Below are positions 8,712 to 16,538 of a stretch of DNA of 64,000 nucleotides, in pieces. The notes under the pieces were generated by a model. That model did no database searches. It was not told the origin of the DNA and saw nothing but the letters and a program-made list of their open reading frames with translations. Position numbers and translations under genes: made by a program. The DNA is from JBCBXA01 sp039816825 (lineage in GTDB: Bacteria > Pseudomonadota > Alphaproteobacteria > Rhizobiales > Rhizobiaceae), in the NCBI GenBank assembly GCA_039816825.1, contig JBCBXA010000001.1, positions 1 through 64,000 of the forward strand, given 5' to 3'. Position 1 is the first letter of the stretch. Each line of letters opens with the position of its first letter.

Positions 8712-9922
8712 ACTTTTTATCCAAAGCATTGTGCAGGAAGGCATCGGGCCTGTTTGTCCGCCTGTGCCTTTCTCTGGGTCTGACTCTTGCCTTCACCGCA
8801 TATGTTTCGCCTTTTGACAGAGCTGAAGCGCAACAACGGAACTTCTTTGAACGGTTGTTTGGCGGACGGCGAAACGCCAAGCCAGAAGCGGCCAAGCCGC
8901 GCATAGTCAAAAGACAAAGCACAACAAAGCGGCGATCGACGCAACGCCGCAGTCAGGCCTCATCGCAACCCAGTGCGCCTGCTCCCGAAGCGGTTGAGAA
9001 GGTTGAGAACGCGTCCGTTGTTCTGGTGGCCGGAGACTTTTACGCTGGTGCCCTGGCAAGAGGCCTGCAAACCGCCTTTGCCGGCGATGCAGCCATTCGT
9101 GTGGTGAACCGCTTTAATGGCAATTCCGGCCTTGTTCGGGATGATTTCTACAATTGGCCTGTCGAACTTGGACCCATTATCGATGAACTGAAGCCTTCAG
9201 CACTCGTCTTCATGGCGGGTGCCAATGATCGGCAGCCAATCCGCAGTGATGGGCAGACGCTGGAAAAACTAGGTGATGAGTGGTCCGAGGTCTACAAGGC
9301 CCGCATCAAGCAGATCACCGATCTGGCTGCATCCAAGAAAGTGCCGCTTTTCTGGGTTGCGACACCGCCCCCACGCTCGGGGGCCTTAAGCAGAGACTAT
9401 CTGGCCTTCAATGCGATGTTGGACTCCCAGCTGGCGGTCAATCCCGGCGAGTATATCGACATATGGGACAAGTTCAGCACCGATGAAGGAGCTTTTACAG
9501 CCCAGGGGCCGGATGTGAACGGCCAGGTGCGCCGGTTGCGCACCAATGACGGGCTGAATTTCACAAAGGCTGGCCGTCTTAAGCTCGCATTCTATGCGGA
9601 ACAACCGCTGCGCGCCTTGCTGGATGGGCAGAGCAATGATGTGTTTGCGGCTGCGGTCGACAGTGGCAGCGCCGAGGGCGAGCTAGGAACGGGTGTTGAA
9701 GAGCCCAAGGGACCGGTTGAGCGCATCGCACCTGTGTCGTTGAGCGTTCTGAGCGCCGAAACGTCCGGTCTTGAATTGGCTGGTGGGCCAGCAGCGGCCA
9801 AAGCGATCCGCCAGCGAGCAGACGCGAGCGGTGCACAAGCCTCTGCGAACGAGCCCAGCGGGCGACTGGTCAACGGTACGGTACCTAAGCACCGTGTTGA
9901 TCAGTTCTCCTGGCCGCAATGA
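8708..9922 (+). CDS. DUF459 SGNH-fold periplasmic protein, apparently without catalytic Ser/His
   Basis: A 404-residue secreted protein: signal peptide over about residues 1-38, a basic low-complexity spacer (about 50-85), the SGNH-like DUF459 domain (about 95-305), and a disordered Ala/Ser-rich tail. The block III-like motif GANDRQ is present. The block I position reads VLVAGDFYAG, with Phe where the nucleophile Ser of GDS sits, and the block V position reads DGLNFT, with Asn where the catalytic His is usual. This suggests a non-hydrolytic protein or another mechanism. It is coupled by an ATGA overlap to the transglycosylase, suggesting a cell-wall role. Confidence 0.85.
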   Translation: MNFLSKALCRKASGLFVRLCLSLGLTLAFTAYVSPFDRAEAQQRNFFERLFGGRRNAKPEAAKPRIVKRQSTTKRRSTQRRSQASSQPSAPAPEAVEKVENASVVLVAGDFYAGALARGLQTAFAGDAAIRVVNRFNGNSGLVRDDFYNWPVELGPIIDELKPSALVFMAGANDRQPIRSDGQTLEKLGDEWSEVYKARIKQITDLAASKKVPLFWVATPPPRSGALSRDYLAFNAMLDSQLAVNPGEYIDIWDKFSTDEGAFTAQGPDVNGQVRRLRTNDGLNFTKAGRLKLAFYAEQPLRALLDGQSNDVFAAAVDSGSAEGELGTGVEEPKGPVERIAPVSLSVLSAETSGLELAGGPAAAKAIRQRADASGAQASANEPSGRLVNGTVPKHRVDQFSWPQ

Positions 9923-10001
9923 CGTTGTTGGATATTGCTATCTGAAATAGTCTCATATGGCTTTTCTTGGAAATGCAGTATTTTCGCAATCACAGGGCAA
10001 T

Positions 10002-10031
10002 TTGTTCTTTATTAGGGGTCTCTTCGATAAT
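10002..10031 (+). promoter_or_regulatory. Candidate sigma-70-type promoter of small RNA
   Basis: A -35-like TTGTTC (10002-10007) and a -10-like GATAAT (10026-10031) are separated by 18 bases. A start near 10038 would place transcription just ahead of a strongly base-paired segment that ends in an intrinsic terminator. Confidence 0.45.
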
Positions 10032-10037
10032 ATAGCT

Positions 10038-10172
10038 GACGTTTATCGGATCGGCCTCTCGTTGCTGCCAATCATGTTGTGTGTTTGCCGTCGCCCCCGG
10101 CGGGCATGTAGCTGGCAGCCGTTCAGAGGCCGAGCCCGGCTCCGACATAGTCGGAGCCGGGCGCTTTCTTTT
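10038..10172 (+). ncRNA. Candidate structured small RNA, about 135 nt
   Basis: The 351-base gap between the DUF459 gene and ltaE has no credible coding sequence but strong RNA structure. CGGCCTCT (10052-10059) pairs perfectly with AGAGGCCG (10125-10132). Inside it GCTGCCA (10064-10070) pairs with TGGCAGC (10113-10119), leaving an internal loop CGTT/CGTTC. An apical arm includes GCCG/CGGC. A 13-bp GC-rich intrinsic terminator follows at 10134-10162. With the upstream promoter this is a complete independent transcription unit. I do not recognise the family; it lacks the SRP RNA tip and tmRNA features. It could also act as an ltaE leader. Confidence 0.6.
10134..10172 (+). terminator. Strong intrinsic terminator
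   Basis: A perfect 13-bp stem (10134-10146 with 10150-10162) and a three-base ATA loop are followed by a pyrimidine/T-rich tail (CTTTCTTTTCT). It lies 100 bases before the ltaE start and ends the candidate small RNA. Confidence 0.8.
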
Positions 10173-10273
10173 CTCCGTCTAAAATCTCCTGTCCAAAGCC
10201 TGTTTGGTACAGTTTCTTGAGTGTCGGTTTCGGCCGCATTATCGAGGGCGGTGGTCGTCCGTGAGGTTCCAGA

Positions 10274-11332
10274 ATGCAGTTTGCGAGTGACAATTGGGCC
10301 GGGGTTGCTCCCGAGATCAGCGAAGCACTGACCAAGGCCGGTGGGCAATTCGCCGAGGCATATGGGGGGAGCGCTGTTGATCAGCGGGTGGATGCGCTTT
10401 TCAGCGACGTCTTTGAGCGTTCGGTCTCGATGTTTTTTGTGGCTACCGGCACAGCCGCAAACGCTCTTGCCATCTCTGCAGTCAGCAAGCCGGGCGGGGT
10501 TGTTCTGTGTCACGAGGAAGCGCACATCAATGTCGACGAGTGTGGAGCCATTGAACATCTGACCGGTGGAACTCGGCTGAGGGGTCTTCCAGGCAAGCTT
10601 TGTAAGCTGGCCCCGGAAGTGGTCGCCGATGAGCTATCAGGTTTTGATCCTGCCTTTGTGCATGGCGGGCGACCGGTCGGCATCTCTATCACGCAGGCCA
10701 CCGAAGCGGGAGCGGTTTACAGCGTGGCGGAAGTTCGAGCTCTGGCAGAGGTTGCTGAGAACCTAGGCCTGCCTCTGCATATGGACGGAGCGAGATTCGC
10801 GAATGCTCTCGTGGCCACCGAAGCTTCGCCCGCCGAGATGACATGGAAGGCCGGAGTCGACATTCTGTCCTTTGGGGCCACCAAGAACGGATGCTGGTGC
10901 GCCGAGGCCTTGGTGGTGTTCAACGATGATCTGGCTTCGGACATTCGTTGGACCAGAAAGCGTGCTGGACATCTGTTTTCAAAGAACCGCTTCGTGTCGG
11001 TTCAGTTTGAGGCCTATCTGAAGGACGGGCTTTGGTTGCGGCTCGCGGCGCACGCCAACGGCATGGCTGCGCGTCTGGCCGACGGTCTGTCAGACAGCAA
11101 CCGTGCGCAAATCGCCGCCCGACCGCAGGGCAATGAGGTTTTTGTCTGGCTCGCGCCGGATGACATTCGCTCTCTAAGAGCTCGAGGCGGGAGCTTTTAC
11201 GAGTGGCCCGATGCTCACTATGAGGATGCCACGGAGATGAGATCCGCCGGCCTGCAATTGGTGCGCCTGGTCACGTCGTTTGCGACCACGGCTGACCACG
11301 TTGATCAATTCGTCGCCAATGTTCGCAGCTGA
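10274..11332 (+). CDS. ltaE: Low-specificity L-threonine aldolase
   Basis: A 352-residue PLP enzyme of fold type I (beta-eliminating lyase family) that cleaves L-threonine or L-allo-threonine to glycine and acetaldehyde. The start ATG begins MQFASDNWAG, the usual N-terminus, with the PLP-phosphate region TGTAANALAI about residue 60. The aspartate/arginine pair is in LPLHMDGARFANAL (about 165-178), and the PLP lysine in SFGATKNG (about residue 202). It stands alone, after a small-RNA candidate. Glycine generation links it loosely to the sox locus. Confidence 0.93.
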   Translation: MQFASDNWAGVAPEISEALTKAGGQFAEAYGGSAVDQRVDALFSDVFERSVSMFFVATGTAANALAISAVSKPGGVVLCHEEAHINVDECGAIEHLTGGTRLRGLPGKLCKLAPEVVADELSGFDPAFVHGGRPVGISITQATEAGAVYSVAEVRALAEVAENLGLPLHMDGARFANALVATEASPAEMTWKAGVDILSFGATKNGCWCAEALVVFNDDLASDIRWTRKRAGHLFSKNRFVSVQFEAYLKDGLWLRLAAHANGMAARLADGLSDSNRAQIAARPQGNEVFVWLAPDDIRSLRARGGSFYEWPDAHYEDATEMRSAGLQLVRLVTSFATTADHVDQFVANVRS

Positions 11333-11371
11333 CAAACAAAGCCCGGCACCACGGGAGGGGCTGGCGCCGGG
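11333..11371 (-). terminator. Possible terminator for hsp20
   Basis: On the minus strand CCCGGC-G-CC (11371-11364) pairs with GG-T-GCCGGG (11349-11342) and is followed by CTTTGTTTG. It would stop hsp20 transcription just before the convergent ltaE. The stem has one mismatch and the T-run is interrupted. Confidence 0.45.
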
Positions 11372-11388
11372 TCAAGAGTGGAAGCCTG

Positions 11389-11426
11389 GAGCATCTTTCG
11401 TGACTTTCGGTTCACTCAAAATGCTT
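11389..11426. repeat. Imperfect palindromic intergenic repeat, unit A
   Basis: GAGCAT at 11389-11394 opens an imperfect palindrome closing at AAATGC (11419-11424), with TGA/TCA inner arms. It resembles the CTAGAGCAT-type palindromes scattered in rhizobial intergenic regions. Unit B follows 20 bases later. Confidence 0.5.
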
Positions 11427-11443
11427 TCAGTCCCTGCTTTGTC

Positions 11444-11492
11444 GCGTTTCCGAACCGCGAAAGCGCTTACACTTTCGCTGGAAACGCTCTAG
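11444..11492. repeat. Palindromic intergenic repeat, unit B, ending in CTAG
   Basis: GCGTTTCC (11444-11451) pairs with GGAAACGC (11480-11487), with inner arms GAAAGCG (11458-11464) and CTTTCGC (11472-11478). The unit ends in CTCTAG. This is the rhizobial palindromic element type whose end is typically CTAGAGC. Its terminal CTA is the stop codon of hsp20, so the element abuts the gene without spacer. Confidence 0.6.
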
Positions 11493-11971
11493 CTGGCCGC
11501 CTTGCTCTCATTGGCCGTCACTTCGATCTGCGGCGCGTCATCATCATTGGCGACCGAGATGGCGATTGTGCGGGGCTTCATGGCTTCCGGCAGCTCGCGG
11601 TGCAGTTCGACGGTCAAAAGGCCATTCTCGAGGCGGGCGCCGGAGACTTCGACATAGTCGGCAAGCTGGAACCGGCGTTCAAAGGCGCGATTGGCAATGC
11701 CGCGATGCAGAACTTCAACGTTCTGGTCCGTCTTTTCGGCGCGCTTGCCTGTTACGGTCAGCGTTCCCTGCTTGGCCGAAATGTTCAGATCATTCTCGGC
11801 AAAACCTGCAACTGCCATCGTGATGGCATACTGGTTCTCGCCCGTGCGCTCGATGTTGTACGGCGGATAGCTTTGAGCTGTTTCGGTGGTCGAAAAGCCG
11901 TCGAGCAGATTGACCAGGCGGTCAAAACCGACTGTCTGGCGGTAAAGGGGTGTGAAATCGATAGGACGCAT
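11489..11971 (-). CDS. Small heat-shock protein, Hsp20/IbpA type
   Basis: The start is placed at 11971 because GAGGAGAA precedes it and it gives the standard N-terminus MRPIDFTPLYRQTVGFDRL; the product has 160 residues. The alpha-crystallin domain covers about residues 35-130 (YPPYNIERTGENQYAITMAV, GTLTVTGKR, NGLLTVELHRELPE). The C-terminal IAI-like motif (RTIAISV) is present. As an ATP-independent holdase it binds unfolding proteins in the cytoplasm. The stop codon is supplied by the edge of a palindromic repeat. Confidence 0.94.
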   Translation of the reverse strand: MRPIDFTPLYRQTVGFDRLVNLLDGFSTTETAQSYPPYNIERTGENQYAITMAVAGFAENDLNISAKQGTLTVTGKRAEKTDQNVEVLHRGIANRAFERRFQLADYVEVSGARLENGLLTVELHRELPEAMKPRTIAISVANDDDAPQIEVTANESKAAS

Positions 11972-11977
11972 GTGTGT

Positions 11978-11992
11978 TCTCCTCAGAAGCAA
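11978..11992 (-). promoter_or_regulatory. Possible ROSE-type thermometer at the hsp20 ribosome site
   Basis: Just upstream of the hsp20 start the minus strand reads TTGCT, then CTTC-TGA-GGAG, so the Shine-Dalgarno GGAG can pair with CTTC. A U(U/C)GCU pentamer facing the ribosome site is the hallmark of ROSE elements on rhizobial hsp20 genes. The hairpin here is short and longer upstream stems were not established. Confidence 0.3.
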
Positions 11993-12152
11993 CGTAAGCG
12001 TTTTGAATTCGGTTTGGCCCCGATTGGGCACCTCGCCGCTGCGAGCAGTTTGCCTCGCATGAACAAAATGTGGGTTGGCATTTTTCGTGTTTCAAGGGCT
12101 GTAGCTGGCCGGCCCACTTTCACTGTGGCCGCCGCCTCTGTATGGCTGACGC

Positions 12153-13178
12153 ATGGATGTTGCCGTTTCGAAATCGGATTCTGGCCCTGCCGATCAGGAT
12201 AGTCTGCTCGACAGCGGCTTCACTGCGCATTTCTTTGAAATGGCTGGCAATCGCTCTCCGGCTGGTGGTCGGGTTGGAGTGGTGGAAACACCCGATGGCT
12301 TCCGCCTGCGCCATGCCCGCTGGGCTGCGGATACGAAAAGGACTCGGGGCACCGTGCTGCTGCTGCACGGGCGTACCGAGTTCATCGAGAAGTACTTCGA
12401 GACCGTCCAGGACCTGCGGGCGCGGGGCTATGCTGTTCTTACCTTTGACTGGCGGGGGCAGGGGGCATCCACACGGCACACCACCAACCGCCGAAAGGGC
12501 TATGTGGAAAGCTACGATGAGTACGGCATTGATCTTGCGACCATCGTCTCGGAGGTTCTGCTGCCGGACTGTCGTCCGCCATTTTCTGTGATCGCTCACT
12601 CCATGGGCGGTCTGGCGGCGCTCTACAATGCCGATGTACTGTCCCGTCAGGTGGCGCGGATGGTGTTGCTGGCGCCATTCACCGGCTTTTTCGATCTGCC
12701 TGCACCGCGGCCCGTCGTGCATTTCGCCATGGCGCTGTTGATGGCGCTGGGGCTGGGAGAAGTTTATACAGGCGGCGGTGACCGCCCTGAAGAGCGCCGC
12801 CCCTTCGCCAATAATCTCCTGACGTCCGATGCAGGCCGCTTTGAGCGAAACCGCAAGCTGATGACCACATCGGGAGACCTGGCCTTGGGCGGCCCAACGG
12901 CGGCCTGGACGCGGGCAACAATCAAGGCCCAGAAGCGTGTGATGGATCCGGCCTTCAGTTCGACCATCAGGATCCCATCGCTCATGGTGGCGGCTGGAAA
13001 TGACAAGGTGACGGCCAACAGAGATGTTGAGCGTCTGGTCGGCCAGATGCGTTCTGCGTCCTTTCTGATGCTGAAGGGTGCTCGGCACGAGATTTTGCAT
13101 GAACAGGATCTGATCAGAGACCAGCTGTTTGCAGCCGTGGACGCTTTCTTTCCCGGTGAACCGCCCTCAGCCGGCTAG
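12153..13178 (+). CDS. Alpha/beta hydrolase, lysophospholipase (PldB-like)
   Basis: The 341-residue protein has the serine-aminopeptidase S33 / lysophospholipase fold. The nucleophile elbow AHSMGG lies near residue 150, the oxyanion strand at VLLLHGRTEFIEKYFE (about 68-83), the acid in VAAGNDKVT (about 285), and the His in GARHEILHE (about 310). YAVLTFDWRGQGAST is the characteristic lysophospholipase L2 segment. It probably hydrolyses lysophospholipids or monoacylglycerols; the substrate is not proven. Its 3' end overlaps the convergent hisN gene by 12 bases. Confidence 0.88.
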   Translation: MDVAVSKSDSGPADQDSLLDSGFTAHFFEMAGNRSPAGGRVGVVETPDGFRLRHARWAADTKRTRGTVLLLHGRTEFIEKYFETVQDLRARGYAVLTFDWRGQGASTRHTTNRRKGYVESYDEYGIDLATIVSEVLLPDCRPPFSVIAHSMGGLAALYNADVLSRQVARMVLLAPFTGFFDLPAPRPVVHFAMALLMALGLGEVYTGGGDRPEERRPFANNLLTSDAGRFERNRKLMTTSGDLALGGPTAAWTRATIKAQKRVMDPAFSSTIRIPSLMVAAGNDKVTANRDVERLVGQMRSASFLMLKGARHEILHEQDLIRDQLFAAVDAFFPGEPPSAG

Positions 13179-13943
13179 GCGCTCAGCGGCTCTCTCGAAC
13201 AAAGCCTTATTGGCGGCTGCCAGTACGTTACCGCCGTCCTTTGCGCTCTGCCCGTCCCATGTCCTCACCACTCCGCCAGCCCGTTCGATGATGGGTATCA
13301 GAGGCGCGATGTCATAAGTCTGCAATCCGGCCTCCGCAACGAGGTCGACATGGCCGGAGGCCAGCAAGGCGTAGGCGTAACAATCGCAACCGTAGCGCGG
13401 CAAACGACAGGCCGCTTCGAGCCGATCATAAGGCTCCTGGGTGCCCTCGCCGAATATCCGGGGGCTGGTTGTGAGCAGCTTTGCCTCGTCCAGGCGCTCC
13501 ACTGAGCTTGTGGCCAAAGCGTGTTCCAGACCGTTGTGGATCAGCCATGCGCCTTCGGCTGTGGCGACATAGGTTTCACCTGTGAAGGGTTGGTGCATCA
13601 GACCAGCCACCATGGCGTCGCCTTCGTGGCGGCCCACCAGCGTGCCCCAGAGGGGAACGCCCGAGATAAAGGCACGGGTCCCGTCGACTGGATCGATGAT
13701 CCAACCGTCTGGCGCGTCAGGGTTGGTCGTGCCGAACTCCTCTCCGAGGATGCGGTCGCCGGGAAAACGCTCGGAAATGGCTGCGCGAATGGCTCTCTCC
13801 GCCTCGCGATCAGCTTCGGTAACGGGATCGAAGCTGGGCGATCCCGCTCCCGCCAATTTGTTGTCCACTGACAATGAACTGCGGAACCGCGGCAGTGTCT
13901 GCTCTTCGGAAACCTTGGCCAGCTGCTGGAGGAACTTTTTCAC
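13167..13943 (-). CDS. hisN: Histidinol-phosphatase (inositol-monophosphatase family)
   Basis: A 258-residue Mg2+-dependent phosphatase. The IMPase motif is DPVDGTRAFISG (about residues 85-96), with the first metal ligand in LGEEFG (about 68) and the closing ligand in YDIAPLIPIIERAGG (about 212-226). The TRAFISG and APLIPI signatures separate HisN histidinol-phosphate phosphatases from SuhB inositol phosphatases, whose true representative lies at 54 kb in this window. The enzyme removes phosphate from histidinol phosphate in histidine synthesis. The hutG-like gene lies just upstream on the same strand. Confidence 0.88.
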   Translation of the reverse strand: MKKFLQQLAKVSEEQTLPRFRSSLSVDNKLAGAGSPSFDPVTEADREAERAIRAAISERFPGDRILGEEFGTTNPDAPDGWIIDPVDGTRAFISGVPLWGTLVGRHEGDAMVAGLMHQPFTGETYVATAEGAWLIHNGLEHALATSSVERLDEAKLLTTSPRIFGEGTQEPYDRLEAACRLPRYGCDCYAYALLASGHVDLVAEAGLQTYDIAPLIPIIERAGGVVRTWDGQSAKDGGNVLAAANKALFERAAERLAG

Positions 13944-13961
13944 GCTTGAGAAAGAGCCATT

Positions 13962-14957
13962 CTACTCGGCTGCGAGGGGCATGGTTTCGCCATCGATTTC
14001 CTGGCCGATAACCATAAGTGCGCGCATGAGCTTGATCAGATCGGCGCGCAATTGGCCGAAATCTTCGGTCGGCTCCTGTGTCTCTTCATTCACGTAAAGT
14101 GCGCGATTGATCTCGATCTGGAGTGCGTGGAGGCCGCGACCGGGCCTTCCATAATGCTCCGTTATGAAGCCACCGGCATAGGGTTTGTTGCGGGCGACCC
14201 GATAGCCCATGTCCCGGAGGCAGGCTTGCACGCAATCGGTCAACTCGGGGGCGCAGGAGGTTCCGTAGCGATCTCCGAGGATAAACTCGGCCCGCCCTGA
14301 ACCGCTGCGCACGATGGCGGGCGCCTTGCGCTTCAGCTTCTTGGCAGACGTGCGTGCCTCTCTGTCGCTCTGCAGGCGACCCGATGGCATGGAATGGCAG
14401 TCGATCAGGATCGATCTGCCAAAGGCCACATGCGTGCGTGCCAGTGTGCGGCGCAGCGCGTCATGGAAGGGTCGATAGACGTGCTCGACGCGGTCAAAGG
14501 CCTCTGCCGTTGAAATGGGTGCTGCGTAGATTTCCCGGTTTTCAGACACGACGCGCGCCACGGTGCCAAGGCCGCCGGCCACGCGGACCGATCGCGTGTT
14601 GGCGTGGCCGGGAAGTTTGTCGATGAACATGCGCTGGTCGAGTTCAAACGGCTCACGGTTGAGATCCACATAGGCGCGTGGGTAGTTCGCTGCGATCAGC
14701 GGCATACCCATTTCTACGCAGGGCGCAAACAGATCATCGACAAAGAAGTCCTCTGACGCGCGAAGCGTTGTCCGGTCCAGGCGAGAGGCCGCCAGAAAAT
14801 GGTCGGGATAGTGCCGCCCCGAATGGGGTGATGAGAACACGATAGGCGCCAGATGATCGGTGGGTTCGTACTGGCGAAAAGGCGCGACCGTCTCCACGCC
14901 CTGTGCGTGGGGCCGAAAGCCCTCAGAATGTTCGAAACTGCCCGTGCCGCCGTTCAT
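13962..14957 (-). CDS. N-formylglutamate amidohydrolase family protein (copy 1)
   Basis: The ATG at 14957 (MNGGTGSFEHSEG) is chosen because residues upstream of it in the same frame look non-coding; the product is 331 residues. Family motifs: VFSSPHSGRHYPDHF (about 38-52), YPRAYVDLNREPFELD (about 99-114), DCHSMP (about 195), and EINRALYVNEET near the C-terminus. These enzymes hydrolyse N-formyl-L-glutamate to glutamate and formate, the last step of one histidine-degradation route. No hut gene lies nearby, and hisN follows after 18 bases. The true substrate is uncertain. Confidence 0.88.
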   Translation of the reverse strand: MNGGTGSFEHSEGFRPHAQGVETVAPFRQYEPTDHLAPIVFSSPHSGRHYPDHFLAASRLDRTTLRASEDFFVDDLFAPCVEMGMPLIAANYPRAYVDLNREPFELDQRMFIDKLPGHANTRSVRVAGGLGTVARVVSENREIYAAPISTAEAFDRVEHVYRPFHDALRRTLARTHVAFGRSILIDCHSMPSGRLQSDREARTSAKKLKRKAPAIVRSGSGRAEFILGDRYGTSCAPELTDCVQACLRDMGYRVARNKPYAGGFITEHYGRPGRGLHALQIEINRALYVNEETQEPTEDFGQLRADLIKLMRALMVIGQEIDGETMPLAAE

Positions 14958-15122
14958 GGCGCAAATGTGCCAGCGCGGGAGCGGCAAGTCCACACTTACC
15001 CATCGGACCCAACCGGCGGAACGCGAAGAATTTGCGGCAAATGCCATCGACTTAGCGATTGATTTACCGCGGGCCTGCACATTGGAAGCGAAACTCAAGC
15101 TCCCTGCTCAAGCGAAAGACCG

Positions 15123-15485
15123 ATGAACAAGATTCTGTTTGCCGAAGATGATGACGATATGCGCCGCTTTCTCAAGAAGGCGCTCGAGCAGGCCGGATAT
15201 GACGTCACCGACTATGACAATGGCGCGAGCGCCTATGAGCGCCTGCGTGAAGAGCCGTTTTCGCTTCTGCTGACCGATATCGTCATGCCCGAAATGGACG
15301 GCATCGAGCTAGCTCGCAAAGCGACCGAACTCGATCCTGATCTGAAAGTCATGTTCATCACTGGTTTTGCAGCCGTTGCTTTGAACCCCGATTCCAACGC
15401 GCCAAAGAACGCGAAGGTGCTCTCCAAGCCCTTCCATCTCAAGCAGTTGGTGTCTGAGGTCGAGCGTATGCTGGCCGCCGCCTAA
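15123..15485 (+). CDS. cpdR: Single-domain response regulator CpdR
   Basis: A 120-residue stand-alone receiver domain. The acidic pocket is EDDDDMRR, the phosphoacceptor Asp52 in LLTDIVMPEMDG, and Lys102 in LSKPFH. The full-length similarity (MNKILFAEDDDD, FITGFAAVALNPDS) is to CpdR, the ClpXP priming factor that, when unphosphorylated, recruits ClpXP to the cell pole and starts degradation of cell-cycle substrates. Phosphorylation by the CckA-ChpT relay inactivates it. Another CtrA-proteolysis adaptor, RcdA, is encoded at 62 kb of this window. Confidence 0.94.
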   Translation: MNKILFAEDDDDMRRFLKKALEQAGYDVTDYDNGASAYERLREEPFSLLLTDIVMPEMDGIELARKATELDPDLKVMFITGFAAVALNPDSNAPKNAKVLSKPFHLKQLVSEVERMLAAA

Positions 15486-15606
15486 GGCGCCCGTTTCAAC
15501 AACCGCAATTTGCTGATTTGCCCGCTTGACCCGCGCGGGGAACCTGTGGTGTATCCCCCTATCTCCAGCAACCGTCTCTGCTTTGCAGAGTGGTGAACGC
15601 GAGGAT

Positions 15607-15681
15607 GGGCGATTAGCTCAGCGGGAGAGCACTTCGTTGACATCGAAGGGGTCACTGGTTCAATCCCAGTATCGCCCACCA
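15607..15681 (+). tRNA. tRNA-Val (anticodon GAC)
   Basis: A complete cloverleaf: acceptor GGGCGAT/ATCGCCC with discriminator A and encoded CCA (15679-15681), D arm with AGCTCAGCGGGAGAGC, anticodon stem CTTCG/CGAAG with loop TTGACAT (anticodon GAC), and T arm CTGG-TTCAATC-CCAG. Position just downstream of cpdR. Confidence 0.97.
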
Positions 15682-15716
15682 TCCTTCCCTTTCCTTCTGA
15701 ACAGCCCGCTCTGTTC

Positions 15717-16532
15717 CTAGCCGCGCATATCCTTGATGATGCGGCCCATCATCTCTTTGAGCAGCTTGCCCGCGACCATGGCTGTCATGCCGTGCAGGTC
15801 TCTGTGTGGGTTGAGTTCGACAATATCGCCGCCGATCAGTTGGCCGCCGAAGCCATGGATGAGATCGATCACCATGCGTGTCGAAAGGCCGCCGGGTTCG
15901 TGATGGCCGACACCCGGCGCGAAGGCAGGGTCCAGGCCGTCTAAATCCAGAGACAGGTACATCGGACCATCCAAGTGGATGTCATTGATCCGGGAGAGAT
16001 CGCTCATCTCGTGCACGTCTATGTTGAAGCGCTCGACCTGCTCCCGCTGGTGAGCGGTGAGCGTCCGGATTCCTACCTGCACCAGTTTGCGGATGCGTTC
16101 CGTCTCCATGAGTCGTGCGAAAGGCGAGGCGTGGCTGAAGGGATTGCCGTCGAAATCGTCGTAGAGATCGGCATGGGCATCCACCTGCAAGATGGACAGG
16201 TCTTCATAACGGTCGGCGTGGGCCATGATGGCGGGAAAGGCGACTGAATGGTCGCCGCCCAGCGAGATGAGCGGATCGCCACTTTCCAGCGTGTCGCTGA
16301 CACCTGCGTAGATGGCGTCATAGGCGACCTGGCCGCTGAGGCCGTCGAGCAGAAGATCGCCCGCATCGCGCCAAGCCCCGTCTGCTCCCAGGTCGTGCCC
16401 GGTTTCGGTGAACATATTGGCTGACGCGCTGTGGAAGGCTTCGCGGATCCGAGCGGGCGCCAGGGCTGGCCCCTGCAGAAAGCTGGAATTGTTGTCCTGC
16501 GGCAGGCCAAGGATGGCAATGGGGCGTGTCAT
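15717..16532 (-). CDS. Agmatinase/arginase family ureohydrolase
   Basis: A 271-residue binuclear-Mn2+ ureohydrolase. All metal ligand motifs are present: LGGDHSVAFP (about 92-101), QVDAHADLYDDF (about 115-126), and SLDLDGLDPAFAPGV (about 193-207). Agmatinase, arginase, guanidinobutyrase and formiminoglutamase share these motifs, so the guanidino substrate is open. It is the last gene of the long sox operon, 6 bases after the SDR gene, which suggests the operon handles amines or guanidino compounds beyond sarcosine. Confidence 0.87.
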   Translation of the reverse strand: MTRPIAILGLPQDNNSSFLQGPALAPARIREAFHSASANMFTETGHDLGADGAWRDAGDLLLDGLSGQVAYDAIYAGVSDTLESGDPLISLGGDHSVAFPAIMAHADRYEDLSILQVDAHADLYDDFDGNPFSHASPFARLMETERIRKLVQVGIRTLTAHQREQVERFNIDVHEMSDLSRINDIHLDGPMYLSLDLDGLDPAFAPGVGHHEPGGLSTRMVIDLIHGFGGQLIGGDIVELNPHRDLHGMTAMVAGKLLKEMMGRIIKDMRG

Positions 16533-16538
16533 AACGGC

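Noticed and set aside
10038..10172. 6S RNA identity for the candidate small RNA
   Set aside because: It is shorter than usual, has a separate terminator hairpin, and the flanking genes are not the usual zapA or ygfA; a covariance search would be needed.
9957..10220. An 87-codon frame in the gap before ltaE
   Set aside because: It runs through both arms of the RNA stems and the terminator, has no ribosome site, and ends in a random-looking basic stretch.
11378..12202. A 274-codon plus-strand frame across hsp20
   Set aside because: hsp20 on the other strand has clear family motifs and a ribosome site; the frame also runs through the palindromic repeats.
12120..13100. A 326-codon frame antisense to the lysophospholipase-like gene
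   Set aside because: The hydrolase has all catalytic motifs; the antisense frame has none.
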